29,074 nucleotides of DNA, taken from contig JBCCMP010000008.1 of NCBI GenBank assembly GCA_039026295.1, positions 1 to 29,074 on the forward strand, given 5' to 3'. This stretch comes from Thermohalobaculum sp039026295 (GTDB lineage Bacteria; Pseudomonadota; Alphaproteobacteria; Rhodobacterales; Rhodobacteraceae). Position 1 is the stretch's first letter; the number at the start of each line of letters is the position of its first letter. A program made the position numbers and the translations under genes. The notes beneath the pieces were generated by a model. It was not told the DNA's origin. It saw only the letters and a program-made list of their open reading frames with translations, and did not search any database. Below, piece after piece: positions 1 through 7,676 of the stretch.

Positions 1-616
1 ATTCTCCAAGGTGATCGAACTGGGCCACTAGCTGCATTTGCGGCTGAAGCATGCAAAGAACGACCAAAATCAGTCTTCGAAATATCGAAGGCCCGGAAAT
101 GCCGATCAAATCCCACCGCCAAGACGCTCAGTCCTAAGGACGACACGACGCAGAAGAAAGTCGTCTTCAATCCGCTTCAACTGACCTTCCCCTGTTACTA
201 GGTCCAATCCGCAACAGAATTCTCCGGTTGATTTTGTGGGCGAGCGCCTGTGATCATGATCGGCGGAGTATTGATGATGAGCCAGTTCGATCAGATACGA
301 GAGATAGTCTACGTCGTTATTTTTATCGCTTGGTCGGTCTTGCCTTCGTTTTACTTTCCGCCGCCAACGGAAATCCAAGCGAGACAACGCAGCCATGAGT
401 CCAGTCCCACCCCCATTTTTACTGCCATTAGGCATTAAAGCGTTTTGACGAAACTCTGAAGCAGGGATTTTCAATTCGGGCTATGTGTGATTCATGCTTC
501 CCAGTAGGATCACGTTATGGCTCCACCGTGTGAACCGCCGGACCTTTAGCATCAGCGAGACCCGCTTTCGCTAGCGGTCGAAGGCTAAAGCTCTCACCCC
601 GCCTCGCCGATTTACC
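1..616. other. Left-edge region without a convincing gene
   Basis: No open frame here has a persuasive start, ribosome binding site or recognisable family. A plus-strand frame open from the left edge ends at a TAG at 29-31 (residues FSKVIELGH) and could be the tail of a gene outside the window, but nine residues are too few to identify. A 122-residue minus-strand frame (106-474) and a 62-residue plus-strand frame (250-438) look like chance frames. The region is less GC-biased than the coding stretches to its right and holds one structured hairpin near 544-590. Confidence 0.5.
544..590 (-). terminator. Two-tier hairpin downstream of the thioesterase gene
   Basis: An outer 7-bp stem (CTTTAGC 544-550 with GCTAAAG 584-590) encloses an inner stem of 7 bp with one bulged C (559-566 with 573-579, loop of six). 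It lies 27 bases beyond the stop of the minus-strand thioesterase gene, where a terminator would be expected. There is no clear T run, so it may be a processing or stabilising structure instead. Confidence 0.35.
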
Positions 617-1054
617 TCAGACTGCTAATGCCTCGGCGATCGCGCGAAGGGCGGCAGGGAGCGCGATCGGTTTACGGGTTGCTGCATCCACATAGACATG
701 GGTGAAGGAGCCGAGCGACGCTGCCATATCAGCGTCTCCCCGGAACAGTGCAACCTCATAGGTGACGGAGGATCCGCCGATCCGTCCTGCCCGCAGGCCT
801 CCGGTGACTGCGTCCGGATACGCCAAAAGCGCGAAGTAGGTGCAACTGGAGGCAACGGTCAGGCCGATCACAGCGCTTCGGGCCGGTGTCAGAAAGCCTT
901 CATCCAACAGATGCGTGGTCACGACGGTGTCCATGAAAGAGTAGTAGGTCGCGTTGTTGACGTGACCGTACATGTCGTTGTCCGCCCAGCGGGTGGTAAT
1001 TTCACGGAAGACCGGGAAATCGACCCGGCCTGGTGGCAGGGGTCTTTCGGACAT
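617..1054 (-). CDS. Acyl-CoA thioesterase, 4HBT hotdog family
   Basis: This encodes 145 residues, the usual length of a single-hotdog 4-hydroxybenzoyl-CoA thioesterase-type enzyme, which hydrolyses acyl-CoA thioesters in the cytoplasm. The N-terminal half carries the family signature: an Asp (about residue 27, in WADNDMYG) followed by GHVNN. I chose the start at 1054 because the alignable part begins just after MSERPLPPGR and because this ATG sits one base after the TGA of the upstream regulator (TGA-A-ATG), a typical coupled arrangement. A longer frame to 1177 would run back through the regulator's coding sequence and is rejected. Pairing with a CdhR/GbdR-like regulator recalls Pseudomonas carnitine loci, where a thioesterase of this type (CdhB) acts, so a betainyl-CoA or related substrate is possible. 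The substrate is inference; the family is secure. Confidence 0.85.
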   Translation of the reverse strand: MSERPLPPGRVDFPVFREITTRWADNDMYGHVNNATYYSFMDTVVTTHLLDEGFLTPARSAVIGLTVASSCTYFALLAYPDAVTGGLRAGRIGGSSVTYEVALFRGDADMAASLGSFTHVYVDAATRKPIALPAALRAIAEALAV

Positions 1055-1055
1055 T

Positions 1056-2048
1056 TCAGGCGCGGGCGCGTTGCTCGGCAGGTGTGCCACGTTCGCGATA
1101 CGGTGTGCGCTGGAAATGGTTTCGATAGCACTTCGAGAAATGCGACGGCGAGGTGAAGCCGCAGGCGAGCGCGACATTGATCACGCTCATATCGGTCTGC
1201 AGAAGCAGGTTTCGCGCCTTCTCCAGCCTCAGTTCCATGTAGTACCGCTTGGGTGAGCGATTCAGATAACGCCGGAACAACCGCTCGAGCTGCCGGGTCG
1301 ACATGTGAACGCCCTTGGCAAGCTCCGACGGGCTGATCGGCTCTTCGGTGTTCTGCTCCATGGTTTGGATAATGTTGACCAGTTTGGGATGCCGCACGCC
1401 GATCCGGGCTGGCACCGAAAGGCGCTGCTCGTCAGAGTCGCTGCGGATCGGTGCATGCACCATGGCATCGGCGACCAGCGCACCCAGATCTGGGCCGTAG
1501 TCTTCAGAAATCAGTTGCAACATCATGTCAGCAGCGGCGGTTCCGCCAGCGCAGGTGAAAACGCCTTCGTCCAGGCAATAGAGCAGGTTCGACATCTCGG
1601 TGTCGGGGAACTCCTCGGCAAAGGCGGCCTGGTTCTCCCAGTGGATCGTTGCGCGCTTACCGTCGAGCAGCCCGGCCTTCGCAAGAATATGGGCACCGGT
1701 GCAGACGGCTCCCATGCGCACGCCGCGCCGCGCCTGTGTCCGCAGCCATGCCAGCAGAGGCCGGGTTGTGGCTTCGCGCAACCCAAGGCCCGAGCAAACG
1801 ACAACTGTCGTGTCCCGTGGTAAATCGATCAATCCGATGTCGGCGATCAGCGTGCAGCCGTTTGAACAACCGACATTACCACCGCCTTCAGAAGCGAGTT
1901 GCCAGCGAAAAAGCTCGCGCCTGGACATGCGATTGGCCTGGCGCATCGGTTCGATCGCCGCGGCAAACGCCATCATCGAGAATTCCTGGGTCAACAGGAA
2001 GACAAACTCGCGCGGCTTGTCCGTGTCCGGTGACGTCTGCTCGGTCAT
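1056..2048 (-). CDS. GlxA/CdhR-type transcriptional regulator (GATase1-like + AraC HTH)
   Basis: The protein has 330 residues. The N-terminal ~190 are a DJ-1/PfpI-like domain with the nucleophile-elbow motif AVCTGAHILAKAGLLDG; the C-terminal ~100 are an AraC-type DNA-binding domain (LAKGVHMSTRQLERLFRRYL, then ACGFTSPSHFSKCYR). This two-domain layout is that of GlxA-family activators such as GbdR and CdhR, which respond to glycine betaine, dimethylglycine or carnitine breakdown products. The opening segment FVFLLTQEFSMMAFAAAIEP is typical of that group. The start at 2048 is preceded by a purine-rich GGGAAAGG; the frame extends to 2129, but those extra residues are basic and unlike the family. 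It is co-transcribed with the thioesterase that follows after a single base. It is divergent from the DAHP synthase gene; no operator was recognised. The ligand is not determined by the sequence. Confidence 0.9.
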   Translation of the reverse strand: MTEQTSPDTDKPREFVFLLTQEFSMMAFAAAIEPMRQANRMSRRELFRWQLASEGGGNVGCSNGCTLIADIGLIDLPRDTTVVVCSGLGLREATTRPLLAWLRTQARRGVRMGAVCTGAHILAKAGLLDGKRATIHWENQAAFAEEFPDTEMSNLLYCLDEGVFTCAGGTAAADMMLQLISEDYGPDLGALVADAMVHAPIRSDSDEQRLSVPARIGVRHPKLVNIIQTMEQNTEEPISPSELAKGVHMSTRQLERLFRRYLNRSPKRYYMELRLEKARNLLLQTDMSVINVALACGFTSPSHFSKCYRNHFQRTPYRERGTPAEQRARA

Positions 2049-2240
2049 GCAGCGTGCGCCTTTCCCAACCCTTTCCGGAGCCCGTGGCTCTCGTGTTTCC
2101 TTCAATCGACCTTTCTGCCGACTTTTCAATCACGTCAAGCGACTAATTTCTTAAAATTGTCGAGAGTTCCGGGTGATACTGGCCAGACGCAAGGCGCTCG
2201 GCTATATCCGGCGCCCTGACGCGGAATCGGAGACAGGACG

Positions 2241-3611
2241 ATGACCGGAACCTGGACGAAAACGAGCTGGCGCAACAAGCCCGGGCTGCAGATGCCGGAG
2301 TATCCGGATCAGGCAGCATTGGAGGGTGTCACTTCGAGGCTTTCGAAGTATCCGCCGCTGGTTTTTGCAGGCGAGGCGCGGGCCCTGACGGCGTCACTTG
2401 GGCGGGTTTCGAACGGCGATGCGTTTCTGCTGCAGGGCGGTGATTGCGCCGAGAGTTTTGCCGAGTTCTCTGCCGACAACATCCGTGACACTTTCCGGGT
2501 GATGCTGCAGATGGCCGTGGTGCTGACTTTCGGTGCCCGCAAGCCCGTTGTTAAGGTCGGCCGCATGGCCGGACAGTTCGCCAAGCCGCGTTCTTCGCCG
2601 ATGGAGACGGTCGGAGAGATAGACCTGCCGTCCTACAAGGGCGACATCATCAACGGCTTCAATTTCACGCCGGAAGAGCGGATCCCGGATCCGGAGCGGA
2701 TGGCGCAGGCATATCTGCAGTCGGCGGCGACATTGAACCTTTTGCGCGCATTCGCAGGTGGCGGTTATGCCGATTTGGACCGGGTGGCCAAATGGAATCT
2801 CGGCTTCGCTCAGGGCGACAATGCCAAGCGCTACATGGATATGGCAGAACGCATTCAGACAGCGGTCGACTTTATCAGCGCGACCGGCCTGAATGCCGAG
2901 AACGCCCATCCGCTTCGCGGGGTGGACTATTACACGAGCCATGAAGCGCTGCTTCTGGAATATGAAGAACCGCTCTGCCGTCAGGATTCAACGACAGGTG
3001 ACTGGGTCGCAGGCTCTGGCCACATGATCTGGATCGGCGACCGGACGCGGCAGCCGGACCATGCGCACGTCGAGTTCTGCCGCGGTGTCATAAACCCGGT
3101 TGGAATGAAATGTGGCCCATCGCTGGAGCCTTCAGAACTGCTGAAGCTGATCGATGTGTTGAACCCGGGCAATGTTCCGGGCCGCCTGACCCTGATCTGC
3201 CGCACCGGCGCGGGCAAGGTGGCGGATCACCTGCCGGGATGGATCAAGGCGGTCGAGGGCGAGGGGCGTCATGTCGTCTGGTCCTGCGATCCGATGCATG
3301 GGAATACGATCAAATCAGATTCAGGCTACAAGACCCGGCCCTTCAATCAGGTCCTGCGCGAAGTGCGCGAGTTCTTCGAGATCCACCGCGGCGAGGGCAG
3401 CTACCCCGGCGGGGTGCATTTCGAGATGACCGGCCAGGACGTGACCGAGTGCATGGGCGGAATGAAGGATGTGACGTCAGAGGATCTGTCAGCACGTTAT
3501 CATACCGCCTGCGATCCGCGCCTGAATGCCAGCCAGGCGCTGGAGCTTGCGTTTCTGATCGCCGAGGAACTGGAGGCAGCAGCCCCGTCACGCGAGGTTG
3601 CGGCGGGCTGA
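2241..3611 (+). CDS. aroG: 3-deoxy-7-phosphoheptulonate synthase, class II
   Basis: The enzyme condenses phosphoenolpyruvate and erythrose 4-phosphate to DAHP, the first step of the shikimate pathway, in the cytoplasm. The 456-residue protein is a full-length class II (plant/Mycobacterium-type) enzyme. It opens with TWTKTSWRNKPGLQMPEYPD, has LLQGGDCAESF near residues 63-73 (the Cys is a metal ligand in the family), GRMAGQFAKPRSSP near 107-120, RGVINPVGMKCGPSLEPSEL in the middle, and near the end SYPGGVHFEMTGQDVTECMGG-type and RYHTACDPRLNASQ motifs. The start has a GGAGACAGGA Shine-Dalgarno region just upstream. serB follows after 36 bases, so the pair is probably an operon. Class II enzymes are often regulated through N-terminal extensions; the N terminus here is short, so aromatic feedback control cannot be inferred. 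Confidence 0.96.
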   Translation: MTGTWTKTSWRNKPGLQMPEYPDQAALEGVTSRLSKYPPLVFAGEARALTASLGRVSNGDAFLLQGGDCAESFAEFSADNIRDTFRVMLQMAVVLTFGARKPVVKVGRMAGQFAKPRSSPMETVGEIDLPSYKGDIINGFNFTPEERIPDPERMAQAYLQSAATLNLLRAFAGGGYADLDRVAKWNLGFAQGDNAKRYMDMAERIQTAVDFISATGLNAENAHPLRGVDYYTSHEALLLEYEEPLCRQDSTTGDWVAGSGHMIWIGDRTRQPDHAHVEFCRGVINPVGMKCGPSLEPSELLKLIDVLNPGNVPGRLTLICRTGAGKVADHLPGWIKAVEGEGRHVVWSCDPMHGNTIKSDSGYKTRPFNQVLREVREFFEIHRGEGSYPGGVHFEMTGQDVTECMGGMKDVTSEDLSARYHTACDPRLNASQALELAFLIAEELEAAAPSREVAAG

Positions 3612-3644
3612 TCCGGGGGTCTGAACCGGGAGGTCTGATCCGGG
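3608..3644 (+). repeat. Three imperfect short direct repeats between aroG and serB
   Basis: The unit CTGAWCCGGG occurs at 3608-3617, 3621-3630 and 3635-3644 (periods 13 and 14). The first copy includes the aroG stop codon and the last supplies the G-rich stretch just upstream of the serB ATG. It is probably a local slippage expansion. Confidence 0.6.
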
Positions 3645-3647
3645 GCC

Positions 3648-4496
3648 ATGAGTCACGTCGTCTTACTTACCGCAGACCCAGAACGGGGTCTGTCGGGGGA
3701 TCAGATTACGGATGCCATCGCGCAGGTTGGCGGGGTGCCGCGCCGCCTGTCCGACAGCGCTGCCGAAATCCCAGTGGACCGCCCGGTAATGGCAGCCGTC
3801 GACAACGCCGACGTCAATTGTTTGCCCGCGGCCAATCGGCGGAAGCGGCTGCTGATTGCCGACATGGATTCGACCATGATCCCGGTCGAGTGCATCGACG
3901 AGATCGCCGACTATGCAGGCGTGCGCGACGAGGTCGTGGCGATCACCGAACCAGCGATGCGCGGGGAAATGAGCTTTGACGAGGCTCTGATCGCCCGCGT
4001 TGCGTTGATGGAAGGCCTGCCGGAAAAACGGCTGGAAGATGTGTGGCGCGAGCGCATCAGCCTGAATTCCGGTGCACGCGTTCTTGTCCAGACGATGAGA
4101 GCAAACGGGGCCTATGCGGCGCTGGTCTCTGGCGGGTTTACCTATTTTACTCAGCGCGTCGCGGCCGCTGCAGGGTTTGACGAGCATCGCGCCAACATCT
4201 TGGAAATCGCCAATGGAGCGCTGACCGGGACCGTTGGACGACCGATCCTCGGGCGCGAAGCCAAGCTGGATGCATTGAACGCGCTGATGTCAATGCAGGG
4301 CATCGTTGCCGCCGATGCCATGGCTGTCGGTGACGGCGCCAATGACTTGGCCATGATTTCGGCAGCAGGCCTCGGCGTTGCATATCATGCTAAGCCGATT
4401 GTTGCGGCGGATGCCGACGCCTCCATTGTCCACGGTGATCTGACAGCGCTTCTCTACCTGCAAGGGTATGCCGAAAACGAGTTTTCGCGCGGCTGA
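3648..4496 (+). CDS. serB: Phosphoserine phosphatase
   Basis: SerB removes the phosphate from O-phosphoserine, the last step of serine biosynthesis, in the cytoplasm. The 282-residue product has the four HAD-superfamily motifs in order: motif I ADMDSTMIP with the nucleophile and acid Asp at about 72 and 74; motif II SGGF with Ser 161; the motif III Lys at about 206 in GREAKLDAL; and motif IV GDGANDLAMI at about 228-237. The C-terminal YHAKP and HGDLTALLYLQGY are typical of SerB. The first ~65 residues are an N-terminal extension of the kind seen in alphaproteobacterial SerB, where an ACT-like domain can occur; I do not see a clear ligand motif. It lies 36 bases after aroG and is probably co-transcribed. 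Confidence 0.95.
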   Translation: MSHVVLLTADPERGLSGDQITDAIAQVGGVPRRLSDSAAEIPVDRPVMAAVDNADVNCLPAANRRKRLLIADMDSTMIPVECIDEIADYAGVRDEVVAITEPAMRGEMSFDEALIARVALMEGLPEKRLEDVWRERISLNSGARVLVQTMRANGAYAALVSGGFTYFTQRVAAAAGFDEHRANILEIANGALTGTVGRPILGREAKLDALNALMSMQGIVAADAMAVGDGANDLAMISAAGLGVAYHAKPIVAADADASIVHGDLTALLYLQGYAENEFSRG

Positions 4497-4584
4497 CACA
4501 TCTCTGACCCTGTTGTGACAAACCGTTTGTTTGTCTGCGTTACGGTTTCGCCTTAGATGTGGGACAAAGGAACGGAGTGCGCGA

Positions 4585-5553
4585 ATGTACAATATCTCTC
4601 CCCCGGAATGGTCGATCCGCGAAAATCAGGTGACACCGGAACACATCGTCCTGAACCGCCGCCAATGGCTTGCCGGTCTGGGCGCGGGCCTGCTCGCTTC
4701 GACGGCAGTGCCGCGCATCGCTTCTGGCGCTGTTGCGGAAGCGGAAAGCCCATGGGACCCGAAGGCCCCGCTTAACCCCGCCTATGCGGATGCTGGCCGG
4801 ACCGTAACGTCGGAAGAGGCAAACACCACCTACAACAACTTTTACGAGTTCGGGTCGCACAAAGAGATCCATCAGGCCGCACAAGCCCTGCAGACCGACC
4901 CCTGGACGATCACCGTCGATGGTATGGTCGAGAAACCCTTCGAGATCGGCATTGAAGACGTGATCGCCAAAATGCCGATCGAAGAGCGGGTCTACCGCCA
5001 CCGCTGCGTCGAGGCATGGTCAATGGTGGTCCCGTGGATCGGATTTACGCTGGCGTCATTCGTGGAGTTCGCCAAACCGCTTTCCAGCGCGAAATACGTG
5101 ACGTTCCAGACCTTCCTGGACAAGGATATGGCCCGTGGGCAGCGTCAGCACTGGTACCCTTGGCCGTATACCGAAGCTGTCACGATGGCTGAAGCGACGA
5201 ATGAACTGCCACTGATGGTGGTCGGCGCCTATGGCAAAGTCCTGCACAAACAGTTCGGCGCGCCGCTGAGGCTACATCTCCCGTGGAAGTACGGTTTTAA
5301 GTCGATCAAGTCGATCAACCGAATTACGTTCTCTGATCAGCGGCCGGTCGGCTTCTGGGAGGAATTGCAGCGCTCGGAATACGGTTTCTGGGCCAATGTG
5401 AACCCGGAGGTCCCGCATCCGCGCTGGAGCCAGGCATCGGAACGCGTGCTCGGCACCAGTGACAAGATTCCGACTCAGCTGTTCAACGGATACGGTGATC
5501 AGGTCGCACACCTCTACAAGGACGTTAACGAGGGTGATCGATTGTGGCGGTGA
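4585..5553 (+). CDS. msrP: Protein-methionine-sulfoxide reductase catalytic subunit MsrP (YedY)
   Basis: MsrP is a periplasmic molybdenum-cofactor enzyme that repairs oxidised methionine in envelope proteins. The 322-residue product has a twin-arginine leader (NRRQWLAGLGAGLLASTA, Arg pair at 25-26) ending near SGAVAEAES, and the diagnostic YRHRCVEAWSMVVPWIG, with Cys 141 as the expected molybdenum ligand. The C-terminal KYGFKSIKSI and RPVGFWEE match the family. The start at 4585 has AACGGAG seven bases upstream; the frame extends to 4531 without support. The membrane partner MsrQ, which usually follows and feeds electrons, is not adjacent: the next gene is on the other strand and is not MsrQ-like. 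Electrons therefore come from an MsrQ elsewhere or from another donor. Confidence 0.94.
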   Translation: MYNISPPEWSIRENQVTPEHIVLNRRQWLAGLGAGLLASTAVPRIASGAVAEAESPWDPKAPLNPAYADAGRTVTSEEANTTYNNFYEFGSHKEIHQAAQALQTDPWTITVDGMVEKPFEIGIEDVIAKMPIEERVYRHRCVEAWSMVVPWIGFTLASFVEFAKPLSSAKYVTFQTFLDKDMARGQRQHWYPWPYTEAVTMAEATNELPLMVVGAYGKVLHKQFGAPLRLHLPWKYGFKSIKSINRITFSDQRPVGFWEELQRSEYGFWANVNPEVPHPRWSQASERVLGTSDKIPTQLFNGYGDQVAHLYKDVNEGDRLWR

Positions 5554-5608
5554 TCGATTACGGCCTGACGATAATCTGATGTGCAATCGCTGACGCCACG
5601 CCTAGCGT

Positions 5609-6148
5609 TCAAGCAGATTGCGGATAGCCATCGTTTAGATCGATTGGCCGTCCCAACGATGGCTGCCCGCCTGCATTTACCTTACCTCCGACGCCGCTCG
5701 CCGGGCCGCCGTGGGGCGGCGTATCTGAATCATCGGGTTCATCGCTCTGCCGGGCTCGGTTACGTAACCGGTTCAAACGCCGCTCCAGCGCCCACCAAAG
5801 CAGAACTGAAATTGACGGCAGCGCAAAAAATATGACTTGTCGGAAGAGGGTTCCCTGCAGGAATTCGCCCGAGAGCATCTCGCGCAAGAGAATTTCCACT
5901 AAGAGCAGGTTCACAAGCCCGGCCAATACGACGATGCAGGCAGCCGCGATTGTGGTTGTTTCAATTCTGGAGATCCCATCCACCGTGGGACTGGTGCGGC
6001 TGGCGACATGGGCGAGCAAGGCGCCGACAGCAGGATAAACGATAAAAACCCAAACGGGCGTCGGAGTGCTGCGGATCAACAACAACGCAAACATCAAGAC
6101 AGCTATCGCACCGGCAAACAGATAGCTCCAAAGAACGTCCCGCGCCAT
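5609..6148 (-). CDS. Small four-helix membrane protein, unknown function
   Basis: This 179-residue protein has four strongly hydrophobic stretches: about residues 8-25 (YLFAGAIAVLMFALLLI), 32-49, 66-86 (TTIAAACIVVLAGLVNLLLVE) and 103-120 (VIFFALPSISVLLWWAL). A hydrophilic, Pro/Gly/Asp-rich tail follows, probably cytoplasmic. I do not recognise a family. It is convergent with msrP (55 bases between stops), but the heme-ligating histidines expected of MsrQ are absent, so it is not the missing partner. The start is preceded by CGGGGTAG on its own strand. An inverted repeat about 90 bases upstream (6237-6256) could be an operator. Confidence 0.7.
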   Translation of the reverse strand: MARDVLWSYLFAGAIAVLMFALLLIRSTPTPVWVFIVYPAVGALLAHVASRTSPTVDGISRIETTTIAAACIVVLAGLVNLLLVEILLREMLSGEFLQGTLFRQVIFFALPSISVLLWWALERRLNRLRNRARQSDEPDDSDTPPHGGPASGVGGKVNAGGQPSLGRPIDLNDGYPQSA

Positions 6149-6236
6149 GTCTACCCCGTGTTCTCATCATTCGGCAAAGACCTGCGATCAATCCTTGGCC
6201 GAACCACCCGCAATTCTGTCCCCACAAATGTAGTTA

Positions 6237-6256
6237 ACACGCAAAAATTTGCGTGT
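6237..6256. promoter_or_regulatory. Perfect 9-bp inverted repeat, candidate operator
   Basis: ACACGCAAA (6237-6245) and TTTGCGTGT (6248-6256) are exact reverse complements separated by AA. The symmetry extends two more pairs on each side after one mismatch. It lies about 90 bases upstream of the membrane-protein start at 6148. No T run follows directly, which favours a protein-binding site over a terminator. Confidence 0.4.
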
Positions 6257-6304
6257 GAATTACTGTTTTCTGTAGATCAGGGTCCGGAAGTGCCAAAACC
6301 GGAT

Positions 6305-6330
6305 AAAAAAAGCCGGGCTCATGGCCCGGC
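6305..6330 (-). terminator. Rho-independent terminator, minus strand
   Basis: Read on the minus strand there is a 7-bp GC-only stem (GCCGGGC / GCCCGGC, loop of five) directly followed by seven Ts (the A run 6305-6311 on the plus strand). It should end transcripts from the RTX-like gene at 6529-7560, leaving a 3' untranslated region of about 200 bases. Confidence 0.8.
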
Positions 6331-6528
6331 CAGTTCAACAGGGAGGTATCACAACCTGAAGCACTGCGGTGCTTCGTAAACAGATTTATTGCCGCGCTTC
6401 ATCCAAGACAAGGTCAGCAACTAATGCCTGCTGGCATAGCAGATATGCGCAAATCGCAATGCTGGTGTAGCATGCATCACATAGCTGAGTTTGAGCCTTC
6501 ACCACCGACCGATGAGACAGGGCAATCT

Positions 6529-7560
6529 TCATCCGAAAATAAAGTCACCCTCATCCAAACGGCCCGAGAAAAAACCCTCGTGATTATTACGCAGCACGAC
6601 ACGTTCTGTAACAGATCCGCCGTTGCCGTCATCGAAACCGGTGTCGTAGCTGATCACCACCCTGCCGTTGTTTCCGTCACGAATGCCAAGGTCAGCAAAA
6701 GTTAGCCCCTTTATCGCCGAAAGGTCGATCTGGTCTGTGCCGTTCTGGAAGCCGACGATCGCGTCGGAATGGCCATCAAGGCCGAAGACGAAAACATCGG
6801 CATTCTCGGTCCCCTGAAGCTGCGAAAAACGCGTTGTCGGATCGATCACGATGTTCGGCGCAGGCGGCGGCGAGAATGGATCAAATAGAAAATCTTCTGC
6901 GGTCAGACTTGCAGCACTGAAGCCGGGTTCATTGTCGCGCATCCAGATCCGCTCGGTCACCGGGTTGCCTTCGGCATCCGTTTGACCGTTGGCATAGTCG
7001 ATGTAGACAGCGCCGTTCACGGCGTTCGTGATCGAAAGCGCGTCAAAGGTCAGCCCTTGCACGGCACTCAGGTCGATGACATCGACCCCGTCGTCAAAAC
7101 CGCGCAGACCGTCGTTGCGGCCGTCGACCGTGAAGGTGAAGACATCGCCCGCTTCGGTTCCGATCAATTGATTAAATGCCGAGGGCCTGTCGGTGATGAC
7201 ATTCGTCAGCGGAACCGTGGGCTGCGTCGCAGATGCAAAGACAAAATCGTTTGCCGTCATTTCTGCCGCCCGAAGATCATTTGCACTGTCGCGCAATACG
7301 ATCCGCTCAATCACAGCGTTCCCATCGGCATCCGTTTGGCCGGTGGGATTTTCAATGTTGATCTTTCCACCTGTGCCTTGCCGGACTGACAGGGCATCAA
7401 ACGCAAGACCAACGACCAGACTAAGGTCAATCCTGTCGCTTCCGGCTTCAAAACCAATGACTGCATCGGTGTTGCCATCAATCGGGAAAATGAAAGTGTC
7501 TGCATCGCTGGTTGCGGTGAGCTGACTGAAACGTGTTGCAGGGTCGACAAAAACAGCCAT
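6529..7560 (-). CDS. RTX-like / serralysin-C-type triple-repeat protein, probably type I secreted
   Basis: The 343 residues are almost entirely three tandem copies of one module of about 105-115 residues: about 5-109, 120-226 and 237-343. Each has F[S/N]QL, then a D-rich stretch of the form DxFxFxxDGxxDxxxGFxxGxDxIDLS, GLxFxxL, a GxTDxxGN segment (diverged in the third copy) and ER[I/V]xxR, closing with DFVF, DFLF or DFIF. The aspartate/glycine pattern resembles the calcium-binding C-terminal region of serralysin/hemolysin-type proteins. A C terminus ending in DF[hydrophobic]F is typical of type I secretion signals in marine Rhodobacteraceae. There is no N-terminal signal peptide and no enzymatic domain, so the protein is a bare array of what is normally a C-terminal module. 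The start has AGGGAG at the right distance, and the upstream 7561-7676 is AT-rich. Secretion is inference; no type I exporter is in the window. Confidence 0.85.
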   Translation of the reverse strand: MAVFVDPATRFSQLTATSDADTFIFPIDGNTDAVIGFEAGSDRIDLSLVVGLAFDALSVRQGTGGKINIENPTGQTDADGNAVIERIVLRDSANDLRAAEMTANDFVFASATQPTVPLTNVITDRPSAFNQLIGTEAGDVFTFTVDGRNDGLRGFDDGVDVIDLSAVQGLTFDALSITNAVNGAVYIDYANGQTDAEGNPVTERIWMRDNEPGFSAASLTAEDFLFDPFSPPPAPNIVIDPTTRFSQLQGTENADVFVFGLDGHSDAIVGFQNGTDQIDLSAIKGLTFADLGIRDGNNGRVVISYDTGFDDGNGGSVTERVVLRNNHEGFFSGRLDEGDFIFG

Positions 7561-7676
7561 GAGGCGCTCCCTAAAAAATTTAATTTCGAATTAGTCAGAA
7601 AACATTCTTTTTTACTTTATCTGATTCTCAGCTTTGTTTCAAATTTGTCGGAAAATTCGGCATGCCAGAATGACTT

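Larger units (their letters stand above)
6149..6528. other. 380-base intergenic stretch with three hairpins
   Basis: No credible coding frame was found. The stretch separates two minus-strand genes. It contains a perfect 9-bp inverted repeat (6237-6256), a strong minus-strand terminator (6305-6330) and a second 7-bp hairpin (GAAGCAC 6358-6364 with GTGCTTC 6369-6375). The 93-residue plus-strand frame at 6424-6705 runs into the antisense of the RTX-like gene and looks like a shadow. Confidence 0.6.

Noticed and set aside
106..474. 122-residue minus-strand frame near the left edge
   Set aside because: It has no Shine-Dalgarno sequence, no recognisable motif, and an amino-acid mix typical of a chance frame.
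698..1156. 152-residue plus-strand frame
   Set aside because: Antisense to the thioesterase and regulator genes, which have clear family motifs on the minus strand.
3110..3979. 289-residue plus-strand frame across the aroG-serB junction
   Set aside because: It is a frame-shifted shadow of two well-supported genes; Arg/Gly/Pro-rich composition is typical of high-GC shadows.
5609..6148. Membrane protein beside msrP considered as MsrQ
   Set aside because: It has four rather than six helices, lacks the expected heme-ligand histidines, and is convergent with msrP.
6424..6705. 93-residue plus-strand frame
   Set aside because: More than half is antisense to the RTX-like gene, and there is no ribosome binding site.
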